From positions 4,923,501 to 4,987,500 of the forward strand of contig NZ_CP033433.1 in NCBI RefSeq assembly GCF_003713065.1: a stretch of 64,000 nt of DNA, in the 5' to 3' direction. Of the stretch, positions 35,443-44,416 are shown one piece after another (the stretch's first letter is position 1; every line of letters starts with the position of its first letter). Source of the stretch: Cohnella candidum (GTDB lineage: Bacteria; Bacillota; Bacilli; Paenibacillales; Paenibacillaceae). The notes beneath the pieces are model-generated. The model ran no database searches and was not told the origin of the DNA. It was given only the letters and a program-made list of their open reading frames with translations. Both the position numbers and the translations under genes were made by a program.

Positions 35443-36264
35443 ATGCACCGTACCGCCAAAATCGCCGTAAACGCGGCGGCTTATCTCTTGTTCTTTTTAT
35501 TTATCGCACCTGTTCTATGGATGCTGATCCTGGCCATGAAGCCGGAATCCGTGGTCGCCCAATCGCTTCGCGAATGGCTGTTCTCTCCCTATACGCTGGA
35601 CAATTTCCGCAAGGTGCTTCAATCTACGAATGCCGACATCAAACTGTGGTTGACGAATAGCTTTATCGTTTCCGTGTTGTCTACGCTCGGCGTGTTGATT
35701 CTGTGCGCGATGGCGGCTTTCGTTTTTTCGAGAATGAAATTCGCGGGCCGCACCTTCTGGTTCTGGTTGATCATGGCAGGGCTTCTCGTCCCGCGGGAAG
35801 CGACTTTAATTCCGCTGTATTTGCTGTTTAGAAACATGGATTTGCTGAACACGTATTTTTCGCTTATTGCCCCTACTTTGGCGGCCCCGTTCGGTCTCAT
35901 CATATTAAAGCAGTTTTTTGACGGCTTACCGGAAGAATTGTTCGAAGCGGCCAAAATAGACGGCTGCGGATGGATACGTACATGGTATCGGATCGCTTTG
36001 CCGCTGTGCCGTCCGGCGCTCGCTTCGCTTGGCATATTCGTTTTCCTGGCCGCGTGGAACGATTTCCTCTGGCCGTTTATTTCCGTTACGGATCCTAAAA
36101 TCATGACGATACCGGTCGGACTGCCCGTATTCAAATCGCAATACTTCTCCACCCAATCGCTGCCTATGGCCGCCAGCGCTATAACGTCGATTCCGATCAT
36201 CATCGTATTCTTCATTTTTCAAAAATACATCGTCAAAGGAATCGCGTTCACGGGAGGAAAGTAA
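35443..36264 (+). CDS. CUT1 ABC permease (importer 2, MalG-like)
   Basis: This 273-residue permease has an EAA loop LFEAAKIDGCGWIRTWYRIA and the end FQKYIVKGIAFTGGK. A TAAGGGGAATC site precedes ATG 35443. It completes importer 2. It converges on an AraC gene 23 bases away with no strong terminator visible between them. Confidence 0.9.
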   Translation: MHRTAKIAVNAAAYLLFFLFIAPVLWMLILAMKPESVVAQSLREWLFSPYTLDNFRKVLQSTNADIKLWLTNSFIVSVLSTLGVLILCAMAAFVFSRMKFAGRTFWFWLIMAGLLVPREATLIPLYLLFRNMDLLNTYFSLIAPTLAAPFGLIILKQFFDGLPEELFEAAKIDGCGWIRTWYRIALPLCRPALASLGIFVFLAAWNDFLWPFISVTDPKIMTIPVGLPVFKSQYFSTQSLPMAASAITSIPIIIVFFIFQKYIVKGIAFTGGK

Positions 36265-36287
36265 TCGTTTGGGCGATACGGGGAATC

Positions 36288-37142
36288 TTACGGCTGCGGC
36301 GTTTTGCGATAAAAGCTGGGGGATTCTCCGTAAAAGCCCTTAAACGAGTGAGTGAAAGAATAGACGTCCGAATAGCCCAGCGACAAAGCGATGTGCGTGA
36401 TGGGCATCGTCGTCGTGCTGACCATTTCCATGGCTTTTTTCATTAATAAATTCATGAGATATTGCTGAGGTCGAACGCCTACTTTTTTGTTGAAAATGTT
36501 CGAGAAGTGAGAGCGGTGGATGCCGACATGCTCCGCGATATCCCGAATCGTGATTCCTTCCATGTAATTCAAATGAATGTAAGCAAGACTTTTGCTGATC
36601 CAATCATCGGTTGAGGCAGACGATTGAGGCGGTTGGGACATCTGAAGCAATTGATTCAGCAAAGCATAGAAGGCATGCGTTAAGGAGAAATCGTCTTTTC
36701 TCGTCAGATCCTCCCATTGATTGGCGAGATGGAAAAGGGAAGCCTCGAAAGAAGGAGAGAAAAAGGCTTTCAAATAAGGCAATTGGGGAGTAAGACCGAG
36801 CCGGCGGATCAATGAGGGCATTTGTTTGCCCTCCGCGGCGATCCAAAACATTTTCAGAGGTTCTTCGGAGTCGGGCGTGATATTGTACTTGTGGATTTGG
36901 TGAGGAAACAACGCGAATAGGTCGCCGCGCCGCAAAATGACTTCTTCATGATCCCAGCGCAGCGTAACATGGCCTTTCAGGACGAAATGCAAACTAAAAT
37001 AAACGATAAAACGAGGCCCAATGCGATAATTGGGCTTTGCTTCGTTGTAGCCTATGCGAATGGGAATGATGCCGCTGTGCTTTTCCAAAGCGTTGGGGGT
37101 GTGATACCAGTGCTCTGCAAACTCGTGGGAAAACTCGATCAT
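36288..37142 (-). CDS. AraC-family regulator (paralogue 1 of two in the glycan locus)
   Basis: This 284-residue regulator has a cupin-type sensor over residues ~20-140 (HFVLKGHVTLRWDHEEVILRR, GDLFALFPHQIHKY) and a C-terminal pair of helix-turn-helix motifs (IRDIAEHVGIHRSHFSNIFN and ALSLGYSDVYSFTHSFKGFY). GAGGGA precedes ATG 37142. It is divergent from the secreted GH43-like gene, its likely target. The protein is clearly paralogous to the one at 40739: both begin with EF-HEFA, share AKPNYR-GP and have the same domain order. Confidence 0.88.
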   Translation of the reverse strand: MIEFSHEFAEHWYHTPNALEKHSGIIPIRIGYNEAKPNYRIGPRFIVYFSLHFVLKGHVTLRWDHEEVILRRGDLFALFPHQIHKYNITPDSEEPLKMFWIAAEGKQMPSLIRRLGLTPQLPYLKAFFSPSFEASLFHLANQWEDLTRKDDFSLTHAFYALLNQLLQMSQPPQSSASTDDWISKSLAYIHLNYMEGITIRDIAEHVGIHRSHFSNIFNKKVGVRPQQYLMNLLMKKAMEMVSTTTMPITHIALSLGYSDVYSFTHSFKGFYGESPSFYRKTPQP

Positions 37143-37296
37143 GGAGATCCCTCATCACAAGGTGAGTATAGGGATATATTAACATTCCTGTCGAAAACGA
37201 GAGAATAGCATAATGTTCGATTTGCTTTATCTTTATGTAAGGATTTACAAGGGAAGGCTCACATTTTCACAAAAACCCCATCACACATCCTGACAT

Positions 37297-37311
37297 TTGT
37301 AAGCGGTTTCC
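37297..37311 (+). promoter_or_regulatory. Candidate cre (CcpA) site upstream of the GH43-like gene
   Basis: TTGTAAGCGGTTTCC agrees with WTGNAANCGNWNNCW at all but the last position. It lies 53 bases before the start codon, which suggests carbon catabolite repression of the secreted glycosidase. Confidence 0.55.
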
Positions 37312-37363
37312 ATAATCATAAAATTGTGTTGTACGCCAATCTCTTAAGGAGGGATAGTAAAGT

Positions 37364-39016
37364 ATGAATCGAAAAAGGAATGCCTCAGTCAGATGGTCGT
37401 TGATTTCACTGGTCATGCTGCTTATATTGGCCGTTTCGCCGATTTGGACGCAGGCGGCTACCGACGAAGGAGGCTACGTCATTGCGTACTTCCGGTCAGA
37501 CCCGTCGCAAACGGGCGAGAAGATTCAAAAGCTGCACTATGGTTACAGCAGGGACGGGCTGAAGTGGTATGAATTGAACAACAATGCACCGGTGGCCGAT
37601 CTCTTGTATCCGCTTCGCGATCCTTTCCTTGATAAAGGTCCGGACGGGATTTGGAGATTGGTGTACACGACTCCCGACGTAGACAGTAACGGAAACAACA
37701 TTCCCAATTATTATTTGGGGTATGCCGAATCGACCGACCTCATCCATTGGACCAATCAAAAACGGTTGGATTTAATGAAGAATTACAGGCCCGCTAACAC
37801 GGTATACAACGCTTGGGCACCGGAGTGGGTTTATAATGACGAAACGGGAAAATACATCATTTTCTGGTCATCCACGCTGAATGCGAGCAGCCCAAGCAAT
37901 AATAAACATTACAAAGCGACGACCACGGACTGGAATACTTTCAGCGATGCCTCCATCTTGTTCGATCCGGGCGTGAAAACGATTGACGCCAACATGTTGA
38001 GATACGATAAAAACGGTGAGGACTTTTATTATTTGTTCTATAAAGATGAAAGCGCGAGCCCGATGAAAATCAAGCAGACCTGGGCATCGGAGCCCGTAAA
38101 CAAAATCGAGTATGAGGATCCTGCCCATATCAGCGACAATTATATTACGCCCGATTATACGGAAGGGCCTGAAGCGTTCAAAATCATCGGGCAGAACAAA
38201 TGGCACCTCATCTATGATTATTGGTCACAAGGGAAGTACGGATTGAAAACGACGACCAATATCGAAGATCCGACGGCCTGGTCTGCCGAGAATTCCAATG
38301 CCAGGTTCCCTTACAAAATGCGGCACGCAGGCGTTGCGGATCTGACGGAATCCGAACTTTGGGCTTTGATCAATCAGTATTCCCTGGATGCTCATTATAA
38401 GCTTGATGCGGCCGCGCTGGACGCATCGGGGAACAACCGGAACGGAACGTTAATCGGTTCGCCTGTCTTCACGAGCTCGGGCGGGGTGGCCGGAGGATAC
38501 GTAAACCTGGATGGAATCGATGACGGAATTCAGTTGGCGAACAGTCCGGGTACAGGCTTCATGCACGACGCATTCTCCATGAGATCGGTTTCGATGTGGT
38601 TTAAGGCGGATCAGACGTCCAGTACCCAAGTCTTATACGATGAGGGAGGGGCAAGTAACGGGTTCGCCGTAAAAATAGAGAACGGGAATCTATTGGCGGG
38701 TATCGCGAACAACAACGTTCGAAAGTCCGTGAGCACCGCTTTTACGGATACGTTGGGCTGGCATCATGTGGCTGCGGTGTTCAGGGAAGGAACATTGGAA
38801 TTGTATTTGGACGGCGCTTTAAAAGCTTCCGTCAATTCGGGAATCCCGACGGTCGGCGCCCATACCGATTTCGGCGGTCTCGGAAAACGGTTCGCGCAAG
38901 ATGCCTTTAACGGGACGAATGACGGAGCGTACTTCAAAGGGAAGATGGATCAAGTGAAAATTTTCGACGTACCGCTGTTTGGACAAGATGTTGTAGATTT
39001 ATACGAAACGCCCTAA
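37364..39016 (+). CDS. Secreted GH43-like glycoside hydrolase with C-terminal LamG/ConA-like domain
   Basis: This 550-residue exported protein has a signal peptide of about 31 residues (cut near TQAA-TDEG). Residues ~35-335 have repeated beta-propeller strands with LRDPFL and NAWAPEWVYND, as in GH43 enzymes acting on arabinans, xylans or related glycans. Residues ~345-545 form a jelly-roll of LamG/ConA type (YVNLDGIDDGIQL, WHHVAAVFREGTLELYLDG) that probably binds carbohydrate. AAGGAGGG precedes ATG 37364. Exact specificity cannot be read from the sequence, and full catalytic residues were not all assigned. Confidence 0.75.
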   Translation: MNRKRNASVRWSLISLVMLLILAVSPIWTQAATDEGGYVIAYFRSDPSQTGEKIQKLHYGYSRDGLKWYELNNNAPVADLLYPLRDPFLDKGPDGIWRLVYTTPDVDSNGNNIPNYYLGYAESTDLIHWTNQKRLDLMKNYRPANTVYNAWAPEWVYNDETGKYIIFWSSTLNASSPSNNKHYKATTTDWNTFSDASILFDPGVKTIDANMLRYDKNGEDFYYLFYKDESASPMKIKQTWASEPVNKIEYEDPAHISDNYITPDYTEGPEAFKIIGQNKWHLIYDYWSQGKYGLKTTTNIEDPTAWSAENSNARFPYKMRHAGVADLTESELWALINQYSLDAHYKLDAAALDASGNNRNGTLIGSPVFTSSGGVAGGYVNLDGIDDGIQLANSPGTGFMHDAFSMRSVSMWFKADQTSSTQVLYDEGGASNGFAVKIENGNLLAGIANNNVRKSVSTAFTDTLGWHHVAAVFREGTLELYLDGALKASVNSGIPTVGAHTDFGGLGKRFAQDAFNGTNDGAYFKGKMDQVKIFDVPLFGQDVVDLYETP

Positions 39017-39033
39017 ATGCATGAACGGCAACG

Positions 39034-39070
39034 AAAACGGAGCCACGCTAATCTGCGGGCTCCGTTTTTC
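39034..39070. terminator. Bidirectional terminator between GH43-like and sulfatase genes
   Basis: AAAACGGAGCC pairs with GGCTCCGTTTT around a 13-base loop, with a T run to the right. Confidence 0.85.
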
Positions 39071-39078
39071 TAATTTGG

Positions 39079-40617
39079 TTACGCGTGATGGATTCTGGGC
39101 ATGGGCAGCGGTTCCTTGCCCATCTCGGCCCATGCATACTTCAGTAGAAGCTCGAGCTTTAACATCTGGTAACCCGGTTCATGCCACAAGTTGCGAAGTT
39201 CCCCTGGATCTTCCTTGAGGTCGAAGATTTCCCCATAGGTTTGATTGTAGTAGACGGTGATCTTGTAACGTTCGTCGACATAGGTTTTCTGGTGAATCGT
39301 GGTCGGTTCATGACGGAACTCGCAAATCGCGTGCTGCCGGGCATGTTCCTTCGTGCCGAGCCATACCTCCTTCTGGTCGATCCCCGTCATGGATGTCGGA
39401 ATCGGAAGGTTACAGAAGGATAAGAAGGTTGGCGCCAGATCCACCAAGGATTGAATAGAGTGGGACCTTCGATCGGCGGGTACCCGACCGGGGTAACGAA
39501 CGATGAACGGGAGCTTGATGAGATCCTCGTAATGGAATCCGCCCTTCGCCTGCAGGCCGTGCTGTCCGAAGAAGTGGCCGTGGTCCGTCGTGAAGACGAC
39601 GAGAGTATCCTCCGTCAAACCTAACTCATCCAGCTTATCGAGGATCTTGCCGATATACTTGTCCATCATGCTGATCATGCCATAATACACGGCGACCAGC
39701 TTCTTCTTGTCATATTCCGTCAAGCGCTTTTTCTCGCCATATTCATAGTAGTGATGGGAGCGGTAGCCGTGGATGCCGAACCCGGTTTCCATCAGATGCG
39801 TGAAATCCGGATCCTCCTCTTGCGTCAGCCCGAAGTGAGGCGGATTGCGATCGTGCTCTCCCGGCACAAGGGCGGGAATAGTCAGCTTATCCGGGTCGTA
39901 CATCGTATCCCAAGGCTCCGGCACCAAATATTCCGGATGCGGGTCGAAGAAGCTGGCCCAAAGAAAGAAAGGTTCGCCTTCTTTTTGATAGGTTTCCATG
40001 ACGGCATTCGTTCGTTCCGCGATCCACGTATTGTAATGGTATTTTTCCGGTATCGGCCATTTGTAGGTGACGGAAGGGTCCATCGTTCCGGTCGGCGGCA
40101 GAAAGTAATCCCGCCAATGGGCACAGCCCTGTTCTTCCAGCCATAGGGCGTAATGCTGTCCGACATGGGATTCATTCGTATGGTTGCGCGCAAGCTCAAC
40201 ATGATCGAACCCGTAGAAAGGGGCGTTGAAATTTTTCCAATATTCCAAGTCCTGAAGCGTCGGGTAGGCTTCAAGCGACGGATATTCCGGCGTGGATTTC
40301 AAGGGTTGGAAATGCGCTTTGCCCACCAGCGCGGTCCGGTATCCCGCCTGTTTGAAATCCTCTCCCACCGTATGGCGGTCTTCCAGGAGCTTCGTGCCCA
40401 ATGTCCATGCGCCATGCTGGCTCGGATACATGCCCGTGATCATGGAGGCCCGGCTGGGCGTACAGGTCGGGTTCGGGCAATAGGCCCGGTCGAAAGTCGT
40501 GCCTTGCCGTACCAAACGGTCTAAATTCGGCGTGGAGATTTCAGGGTGGAAAGCTCCGATGGTGTTCCAATGCTGTTGATCGCTCGTGATTAGCAGAATG
40601 TTAGGTTGTCTCGACAA
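39079..40617 (-). CDS. Cys-type sulfatase (family S1)
   Basis: This 512-residue alkaline-phosphatase-fold sulfatase hydrolyses sulfate esters after its active Cys is converted to formylglycine. The maturation motif CTPSR lies at 52-56 within NPTCTPSRASMITG, metal ligands are in the N-terminal TSDQQ segment and TTDHGHFFGQHG, and a late FDLKEDPGELRNLW is typical of family S1. No signal peptide is present, so it should act on imported sugars in the cytoplasm. The start is TTG 40617, nine bases after AGGAGG; an ATG nearer that site opens only a six-codon frame. The FGE at 23455-24444 is its probable activator. Confidence 0.92.
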   Translation of the reverse strand: MSRQPNILLITSDQQHWNTIGAFHPEISTPNLDRLVRQGTTFDRAYCPNPTCTPSRASMITGMYPSQHGAWTLGTKLLEDRHTVGEDFKQAGYRTALVGKAHFQPLKSTPEYPSLEAYPTLQDLEYWKNFNAPFYGFDHVELARNHTNESHVGQHYALWLEEQGCAHWRDYFLPPTGTMDPSVTYKWPIPEKYHYNTWIAERTNAVMETYQKEGEPFFLWASFFDPHPEYLVPEPWDTMYDPDKLTIPALVPGEHDRNPPHFGLTQEEDPDFTHLMETGFGIHGYRSHHYYEYGEKKRLTEYDKKKLVAVYYGMISMMDKYIGKILDKLDELGLTEDTLVVFTTDHGHFFGQHGLQAKGGFHYEDLIKLPFIVRYPGRVPADRRSHSIQSLVDLAPTFLSFCNLPIPTSMTGIDQKEVWLGTKEHARQHAICEFRHEPTTIHQKTYVDERYKITVYYNQTYGEIFDLKEDPGELRNLWHEPGYQMLKLELLLKYAWAEMGKEPLPMPRIHHA

Positions 40618-40738
40618 ACATGATCCCCTCCTAGTAAGATAATAGGGAAATCGTTCCGTTATTTAAATAGCTTCGTGTTATATTTCGATTGTCATTTTGT
40701 AATGAACGTGAGAGCGAATTAGAGGGGAAGCTACGGCG

Positions 40739-41596
40739 ATGATGCAGGAATTCGAGCATGAGTTTGCCCAATTCATTTACTATACCCCCGGTAATCTGGA
40801 TAAAGAAGGACAGCTATGGCCGGTCCGGGCGGGACGCAGCATCGCCAAACCCAACTATAGAGTAGGTCCGAAAAGGATCGAATGCTACAGCCTTCATTTC
40901 GTGCATGGGGGAATGGTCCGGTTTGAATACGACGGGAAATGGACGGAACTGCAGCAGGGTGATTTATTTTGCCTGTTTCCGGGGCGGACCTATTACTATG
41001 ACATGCTTCCCTCGGATTCAACGCTTCAATTAAGCTGGTTGGCGCTGGATGGCAACAGGGTCAAGCCATTATTGGAACTCTCCGGAGTGACGCCCGAAAG
41101 GCCGTTTCGGCAGGAAATGATCACCCCCGAGGTCAAGGAATCGGCTGAACGCGTCATTCAAACGCTGAACGACGTCGAGCGGTGGAAGCCATCCATTGCT
41201 TTGGAGCTTCAAGGTTTGATCTACGCGCTGTTCGCGGGATTCATTCCGGAGACGGTTCCCAGCCATGCGGATGAGCCATCCGGCTGGATTCACGAATGCA
41301 TGGAATTCATTGAACTTCACGCCACCGAAGGAATTTCCGTGCAGCAAGTCGCGGCTTTCGCAGGGGTGCACCGCTCGTACTTTTCCAATGTGTTCAACAG
41401 CCAGGTCGGGATGCCTCCTCTGAAGTACATTCAGAAAATCCGCATGGAAAAGGCCGAACGGCTATTGAAGGAAACGGACGCGACGATCACGGAGATCGCC
41501 CTGTCTCTGGGTTATCCGAACTTGTATACGTTCACTCGGGCTTTCAAAATCTATTACAAGGTTTCCCCAATGGCATTTCGGACTGCAAGCAAATAG
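40739..41596 (+). CDS. AraC-family regulator (paralogue 2)
   Basis: This 285-residue protein has the same architecture as the regulator at 36288: a cupin-like sensor (HFVHGGMVRFEYDG, GDLFCLFPGRTYYY) and two helix-turn-helix motifs (VQQVAAFAGVHRSYFSNVFN, ALSLGYPNLYTFTRAFKIYY). The start is ATG 40739 or the ATG directly after it; GAGGGGAAG is better spaced for these than for anything upstream. It is divergent from the sulfatase gene and co-directional with the hydrolase at 41671, so either or both could be its targets. Confidence 0.87.
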   Translation: MMQEFEHEFAQFIYYTPGNLDKEGQLWPVRAGRSIAKPNYRVGPKRIECYSLHFVHGGMVRFEYDGKWTELQQGDLFCLFPGRTYYYDMLPSDSTLQLSWLALDGNRVKPLLELSGVTPERPFRQEMITPEVKESAERVIQTLNDVERWKPSIALELQGLIYALFAGFIPETVPSHADEPSGWIHECMEFIELHATEGISVQQVAAFAGVHRSYFSNVFNSQVGMPPLKYIQKIRMEKAERLLKETDATITEIALSLGYPNLYTFTRAFKIYYKVSPMAFRTASK

Positions 41597-41670
41597 GGGG
41601 GGCGCGTGAAGTTTTGCCGCTCCTAAATTGCTAAAATGGACATAGAGGGCGGCACAGGAGGAGAGACATC

Positions 41671-43740
41671 ATGAGCGACTTATATCAAAAGACATATCGA
41701 GGCTATCTGGTCGACCACCATTCTCCCGATCCGCCGGTCGTGACGCTTCATAAGCTGGACGCCGGCGAGTATGAGGCGTTTTTTCGCGAAAGTCGAATCA
41801 ACACCTTAATGCTTTACTGCAAGGACCACTGGGGAGTCACGTATTACGATTCCAAGATCGGCCGCCGGCACCCGGGTCTCGATAAGGACTGGATCGCGGA
41901 GTTGAGACCGATTCTGGCCCGCAACGGCATCGAATTCAACGCCTATTACTCCATTGAATATGATTCGCTCGCGGTAAACACCCATCCCGAATGGTCCGTG
42001 CTAAAAGCGAACGGGGAACAACTGAAATGCGCATCCCCGATCGCGAAATGGGGGGTGGGCTGCTACGAAACCGGCTATCGGTCCTATGTGCTCGAGCAGC
42101 TTGAGGAAATCGTCAGCATGCATCGGCCGGACAGTTTGTTCCTCGATATTTTCGGGAAATCTCTCTGTTATTGCGACCCTTGCCGGTCGAAGTTCCAAAA
42201 TCGTTACGGCATGGCGCTTCCGGAGGACGAAGCGGGGCTGAAGGCACAGCATCAGCACGTCGGCGAGTTTTTAGAGGATTGCGCAACGGGGATGTACCGA
42301 GATATTTTGCGTGTCGTGAAGGGCATCGATCCCGGTCTGAAGGTCACGATCAACTTCGCGGCGTTGTACCACAAGGAGCTTCGCGACCTGCTGGATTACC
42401 AATTCACGGAGCCGTGGGCCGGCAATTGGCTGTCTGCGGCCTATGCCCGGGATACGGCCATCGGCCAATATCCCCAGCTGGGTCCGGGCGATGTCTCGGA
42501 AGTTTACAATTACAGGCCGGAAAATGTCTACAAACTCGCCGCCGCGCAAATTGCCGCCCAAGGCTGCAGGGTGTTCATGTACAGCGGCTCCCAGCATACG
42601 GACGGCACGTTGGAGCACGAGGAAGCCCGGCGTGTCGGCAGCGCATACGCCGAGGTGGCGAAGTTCGAGTCGCTGTTGAACGACCGTACGCCGGTGGCCG
42701 ACATCGCGATCGTGCAAAGCGATGTATCCGCGAAAATCAAATCCGGCGATTCGATTCTGCCGAACGCCATCGGCCGACTGAAGGCGGGCAGCCGCCATCG
42801 GGAAGGCGTTCTGGGCGCCATGAAAATTTGCGATCGGTTGAACTACACGTGGCAAATCGTGCCTGAACAAACGTTGACGAAAACGTCAGCGTCGCGATAT
42901 AAAGCGATCATTCTTCCAAACGTGTATTGCGTTAGCGATGAGTTGGCTGAAGTACTCGATGAGTACGTTCGCGGCGGAGGGCTTCTTGTTTCCGCCGGAG
43001 AATCGGGACTGTTCGATGCCGAAGGCCGGCCGTTAGAGGATTTCCGATTGGCAGCTTTGTACGGGTGCCGTTATGTCCGCCATGACGAGCGGTACAGCGC
43101 GAATCCGTGGAGCGGTTATTTGCAGCTGAACGATTCCCCGATGTGGAAGCATGTGCCGAAGACCACTCCTCCGGTCTCGCCGTTGCGCTTGAAAGTGGAA
43201 GCCAAGGAAGGCGAAGCTTTGGCGGCGTATATCGATCCGACCGTGCCGATTACGGCGACGACGTGGGTCAATTGGTGGTCTCCACCTCCAAGAGAAGCGA
43301 CGGATGAGCCGGCTATCGTGCGGCGCTCGCACGGAGCGGGAACGGTCATCTACGCTGCATTCGACCTGTTCCGGATGGAGAGCGAGTTCCACTATGTAAC
43401 GCCTCTCGTTCAAGGAATTTTCGAATCGAATTTGTCTGATGCCAAGATGCGGCTCGTTTCGGAGCATCCCGGAACCGTCGGTTTCGTAGGTTACGACAGG
43501 CCTGCCGAAAAGGCGTTGATCGTGCACGAAATCTCGCATTTGGCGCAATTGACGCAAGGGGAAGCGCCGCCGATTGCCGGGGGAACGCTGAAGTTGTCCG
43601 ACTCCTGGAAGAATATTAGAAGAGCAGAGCTCGCGTATCCGGAACGCAAAGAATTGAACGTGCGACGGGTTTCGGACGGATACGAAATCGACCTTCCGGA
43701 GCTAACGATCCATCAGATCGTGAAGGTTTACTATGGGTGA
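41671..43740 (+). CDS. Glycoside hydrolase with beta-galactosidase trimerisation-like domain (GHL6/GH42/GH151-like)
   Basis: This 689-residue cytoplasmic protein has, in residues ~1-360, a TIM-barrel-type domain of the hypothetical glycosyl hydrolase 6 kind, with LFLDIFGKSLCYCDPCRSKF, where the Asp and the CxxC mark this group. Residues ~380-590 resemble the GH42 trimerisation domain (YKAIILPNVYCVSDELAEVL, YVRGGGLLVSAGESGL). The architecture also occurs in GH151 alpha-L-fucosidases, so a fucosidase is an attractive but unproven alternative to a galactosidase. GGAGGAGAG precedes ATG 41671. It follows the AraC gene in the same direction. Confidence 0.75.
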   Translation: MSDLYQKTYRGYLVDHHSPDPPVVTLHKLDAGEYEAFFRESRINTLMLYCKDHWGVTYYDSKIGRRHPGLDKDWIAELRPILARNGIEFNAYYSIEYDSLAVNTHPEWSVLKANGEQLKCASPIAKWGVGCYETGYRSYVLEQLEEIVSMHRPDSLFLDIFGKSLCYCDPCRSKFQNRYGMALPEDEAGLKAQHQHVGEFLEDCATGMYRDILRVVKGIDPGLKVTINFAALYHKELRDLLDYQFTEPWAGNWLSAAYARDTAIGQYPQLGPGDVSEVYNYRPENVYKLAAAQIAAQGCRVFMYSGSQHTDGTLEHEEARRVGSAYAEVAKFESLLNDRTPVADIAIVQSDVSAKIKSGDSILPNAIGRLKAGSRHREGVLGAMKICDRLNYTWQIVPEQTLTKTSASRYKAIILPNVYCVSDELAEVLDEYVRGGGLLVSAGESGLFDAEGRPLEDFRLAALYGCRYVRHDERYSANPWSGYLQLNDSPMWKHVPKTTPPVSPLRLKVEAKEGEALAAYIDPTVPITATTWVNWWSPPPREATDEPAIVRRSHGAGTVIYAAFDLFRMESEFHYVTPLVQGIFESNLSDAKMRLVSEHPGTVGFVGYDRPAEKALIVHEISHLAQLTQGEAPPIAGGTLKLSDSWKNIRRAELAYPERKELNVRRVSDGYEIDLPELTIHQIVKVYYG

Positions 43741-43769
43741 GCGTCACGTGGATAAAGGAGCGCAGCCGA

Positions 43770-44246
43770 ATGCGAATTAGATTACTTGAAGCCGATGATA
43801 ACCGCGCCATCGAAGCGATTATCCGGCAATGCTTGATCGAGTTTGGAGGAAATCGTGCAGGGTTGGCGTGGGAAGACGAAAGCTTGAGCCATCTGTCCGA
43901 CTTTTATGACCAAGAGGGCAGAACTTACTGGGTTGCGGAAGATGCAAACGGCAAGATTGTCGGCGGCTGCGGGATCGCGGAATTCGGTTCCGCCGAGGAA
44001 CGGATTTGCGAGCTGCAGAAAATGTATTTGCTTCCGGAAGCCAGAGGCACGGGAATTGCGGCAGAGTTGCTGCAGACCGCTCTCCGGTTTGCTGAACAAC
44101 GATATCAAGCCTGCTATCTCGAGACGCTGCAAGATATGAAAGCCGCGAATCGTTTCTATGAGAAAAACGGCTTTCGGAGGCTGGAAGCACCGCTGTCCGG
44201 TTCCGTCCATTTTGCATGCGACGCTTGGTATATCCGCGATTTATGA
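43770..44246 (+). CDS. GNAT family N-acetyltransferase
   Basis: This 158-residue protein has GNAT motif A KMYLLPEARGTGIAAELLQT (R-G-T-G-I-A loop) and the C-terminal ANRFYEKNGFRRLE. ATG 43770, seven bases after AAAGGAG, is preferred to the longer frame from 43737. It resembles PA4866/YwnH-like or phosphinothricin-type small acetyltransferases; no substrate can be given. It sits between the glycan locus and the sulfonate operon and is ended by nothing obvious until the leader terminator at 44336. Confidence 0.85.
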   Translation: MRIRLLEADDNRAIEAIIRQCLIEFGGNRAGLAWEDESLSHLSDFYDQEGRTYWVAEDANGKIVGGCGIAEFGSAEERICELQKMYLLPEARGTGIAAELLQTALRFAEQRYQACYLETLQDMKAANRFYEKNGFRRLEAPLSGSVHFACDAWYIRDL

Positions 44247-44260
44247 TTTTGCTTAAAAAA

Positions 44261-44279
44261 TCCGATTGACTAACTCGGA
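44261..44279 (+). promoter_or_regulatory. Dyad TCCGA-N9-TCGGA, copy 1 (overlaps the ssu promoter -35)
   Basis: An inverted repeat overlapping the -35 box; an identical-spacing copy lies at 44398-44416. It is a likely operator for a regulator of the ssu operon. Confidence 0.5.
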
Positions 44280-44294
44280 ATTTGTTGATACGAT
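44266..44294 (+). promoter_or_regulatory. Promoter of the ssu operon
   Basis: TTGACT (44266-44271), 17 bases, TACGAT (44289-44294). It is the only good promoter seen ahead of ssuD and leaves a leader of about 140 bases. Confidence 0.6.
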
Positions 44295-44335
44295 CAAGAA
44301 CACATACCGAGTGGCACAATCGACCGGACACGCCG

Positions 44336-44388
44336 GAGATTCCGTCCATCGCTTTGCAATGCGCAGAGCGGGAGGAATCTCTTTTTTT
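44336..44388 (+). terminator. Terminator hairpin inside the ssu leader
   Basis: Outer stem GAGATTCC / GGAATCTC is followed by seven T. Inside it CGCTTTGC / GCAGAGCG form an 8-bp hairpin. It lies between the promoter and ssuD, so it may be an attenuator; alternatively it ends transcription from the GNAT gene. Confidence 0.7.
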
Positions 44389-44397
44389 GCGTTTAAA

Positions 44398-44416
44398 TCC
44401 GATTTTGTCAATCGGA
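44398..44416 (+). promoter_or_regulatory. Dyad TCCGA-N9-TCGGA, copy 2 (before ssuD)
   Basis: Same half-sites and spacing as the copy at 44261-44279, located 25 bases before the ssuD start. The pair could support looping or a roadblock. Confidence 0.5.

Noticed and set aside
44301..44390. T-box riboswitch in the ssu leader (GTGGCAC resembles part of the T-box core)
   Set aside because: Only seven bases match, the CGCG part is absent, and the ~100-base leader is too short and lacks a specifier stem.
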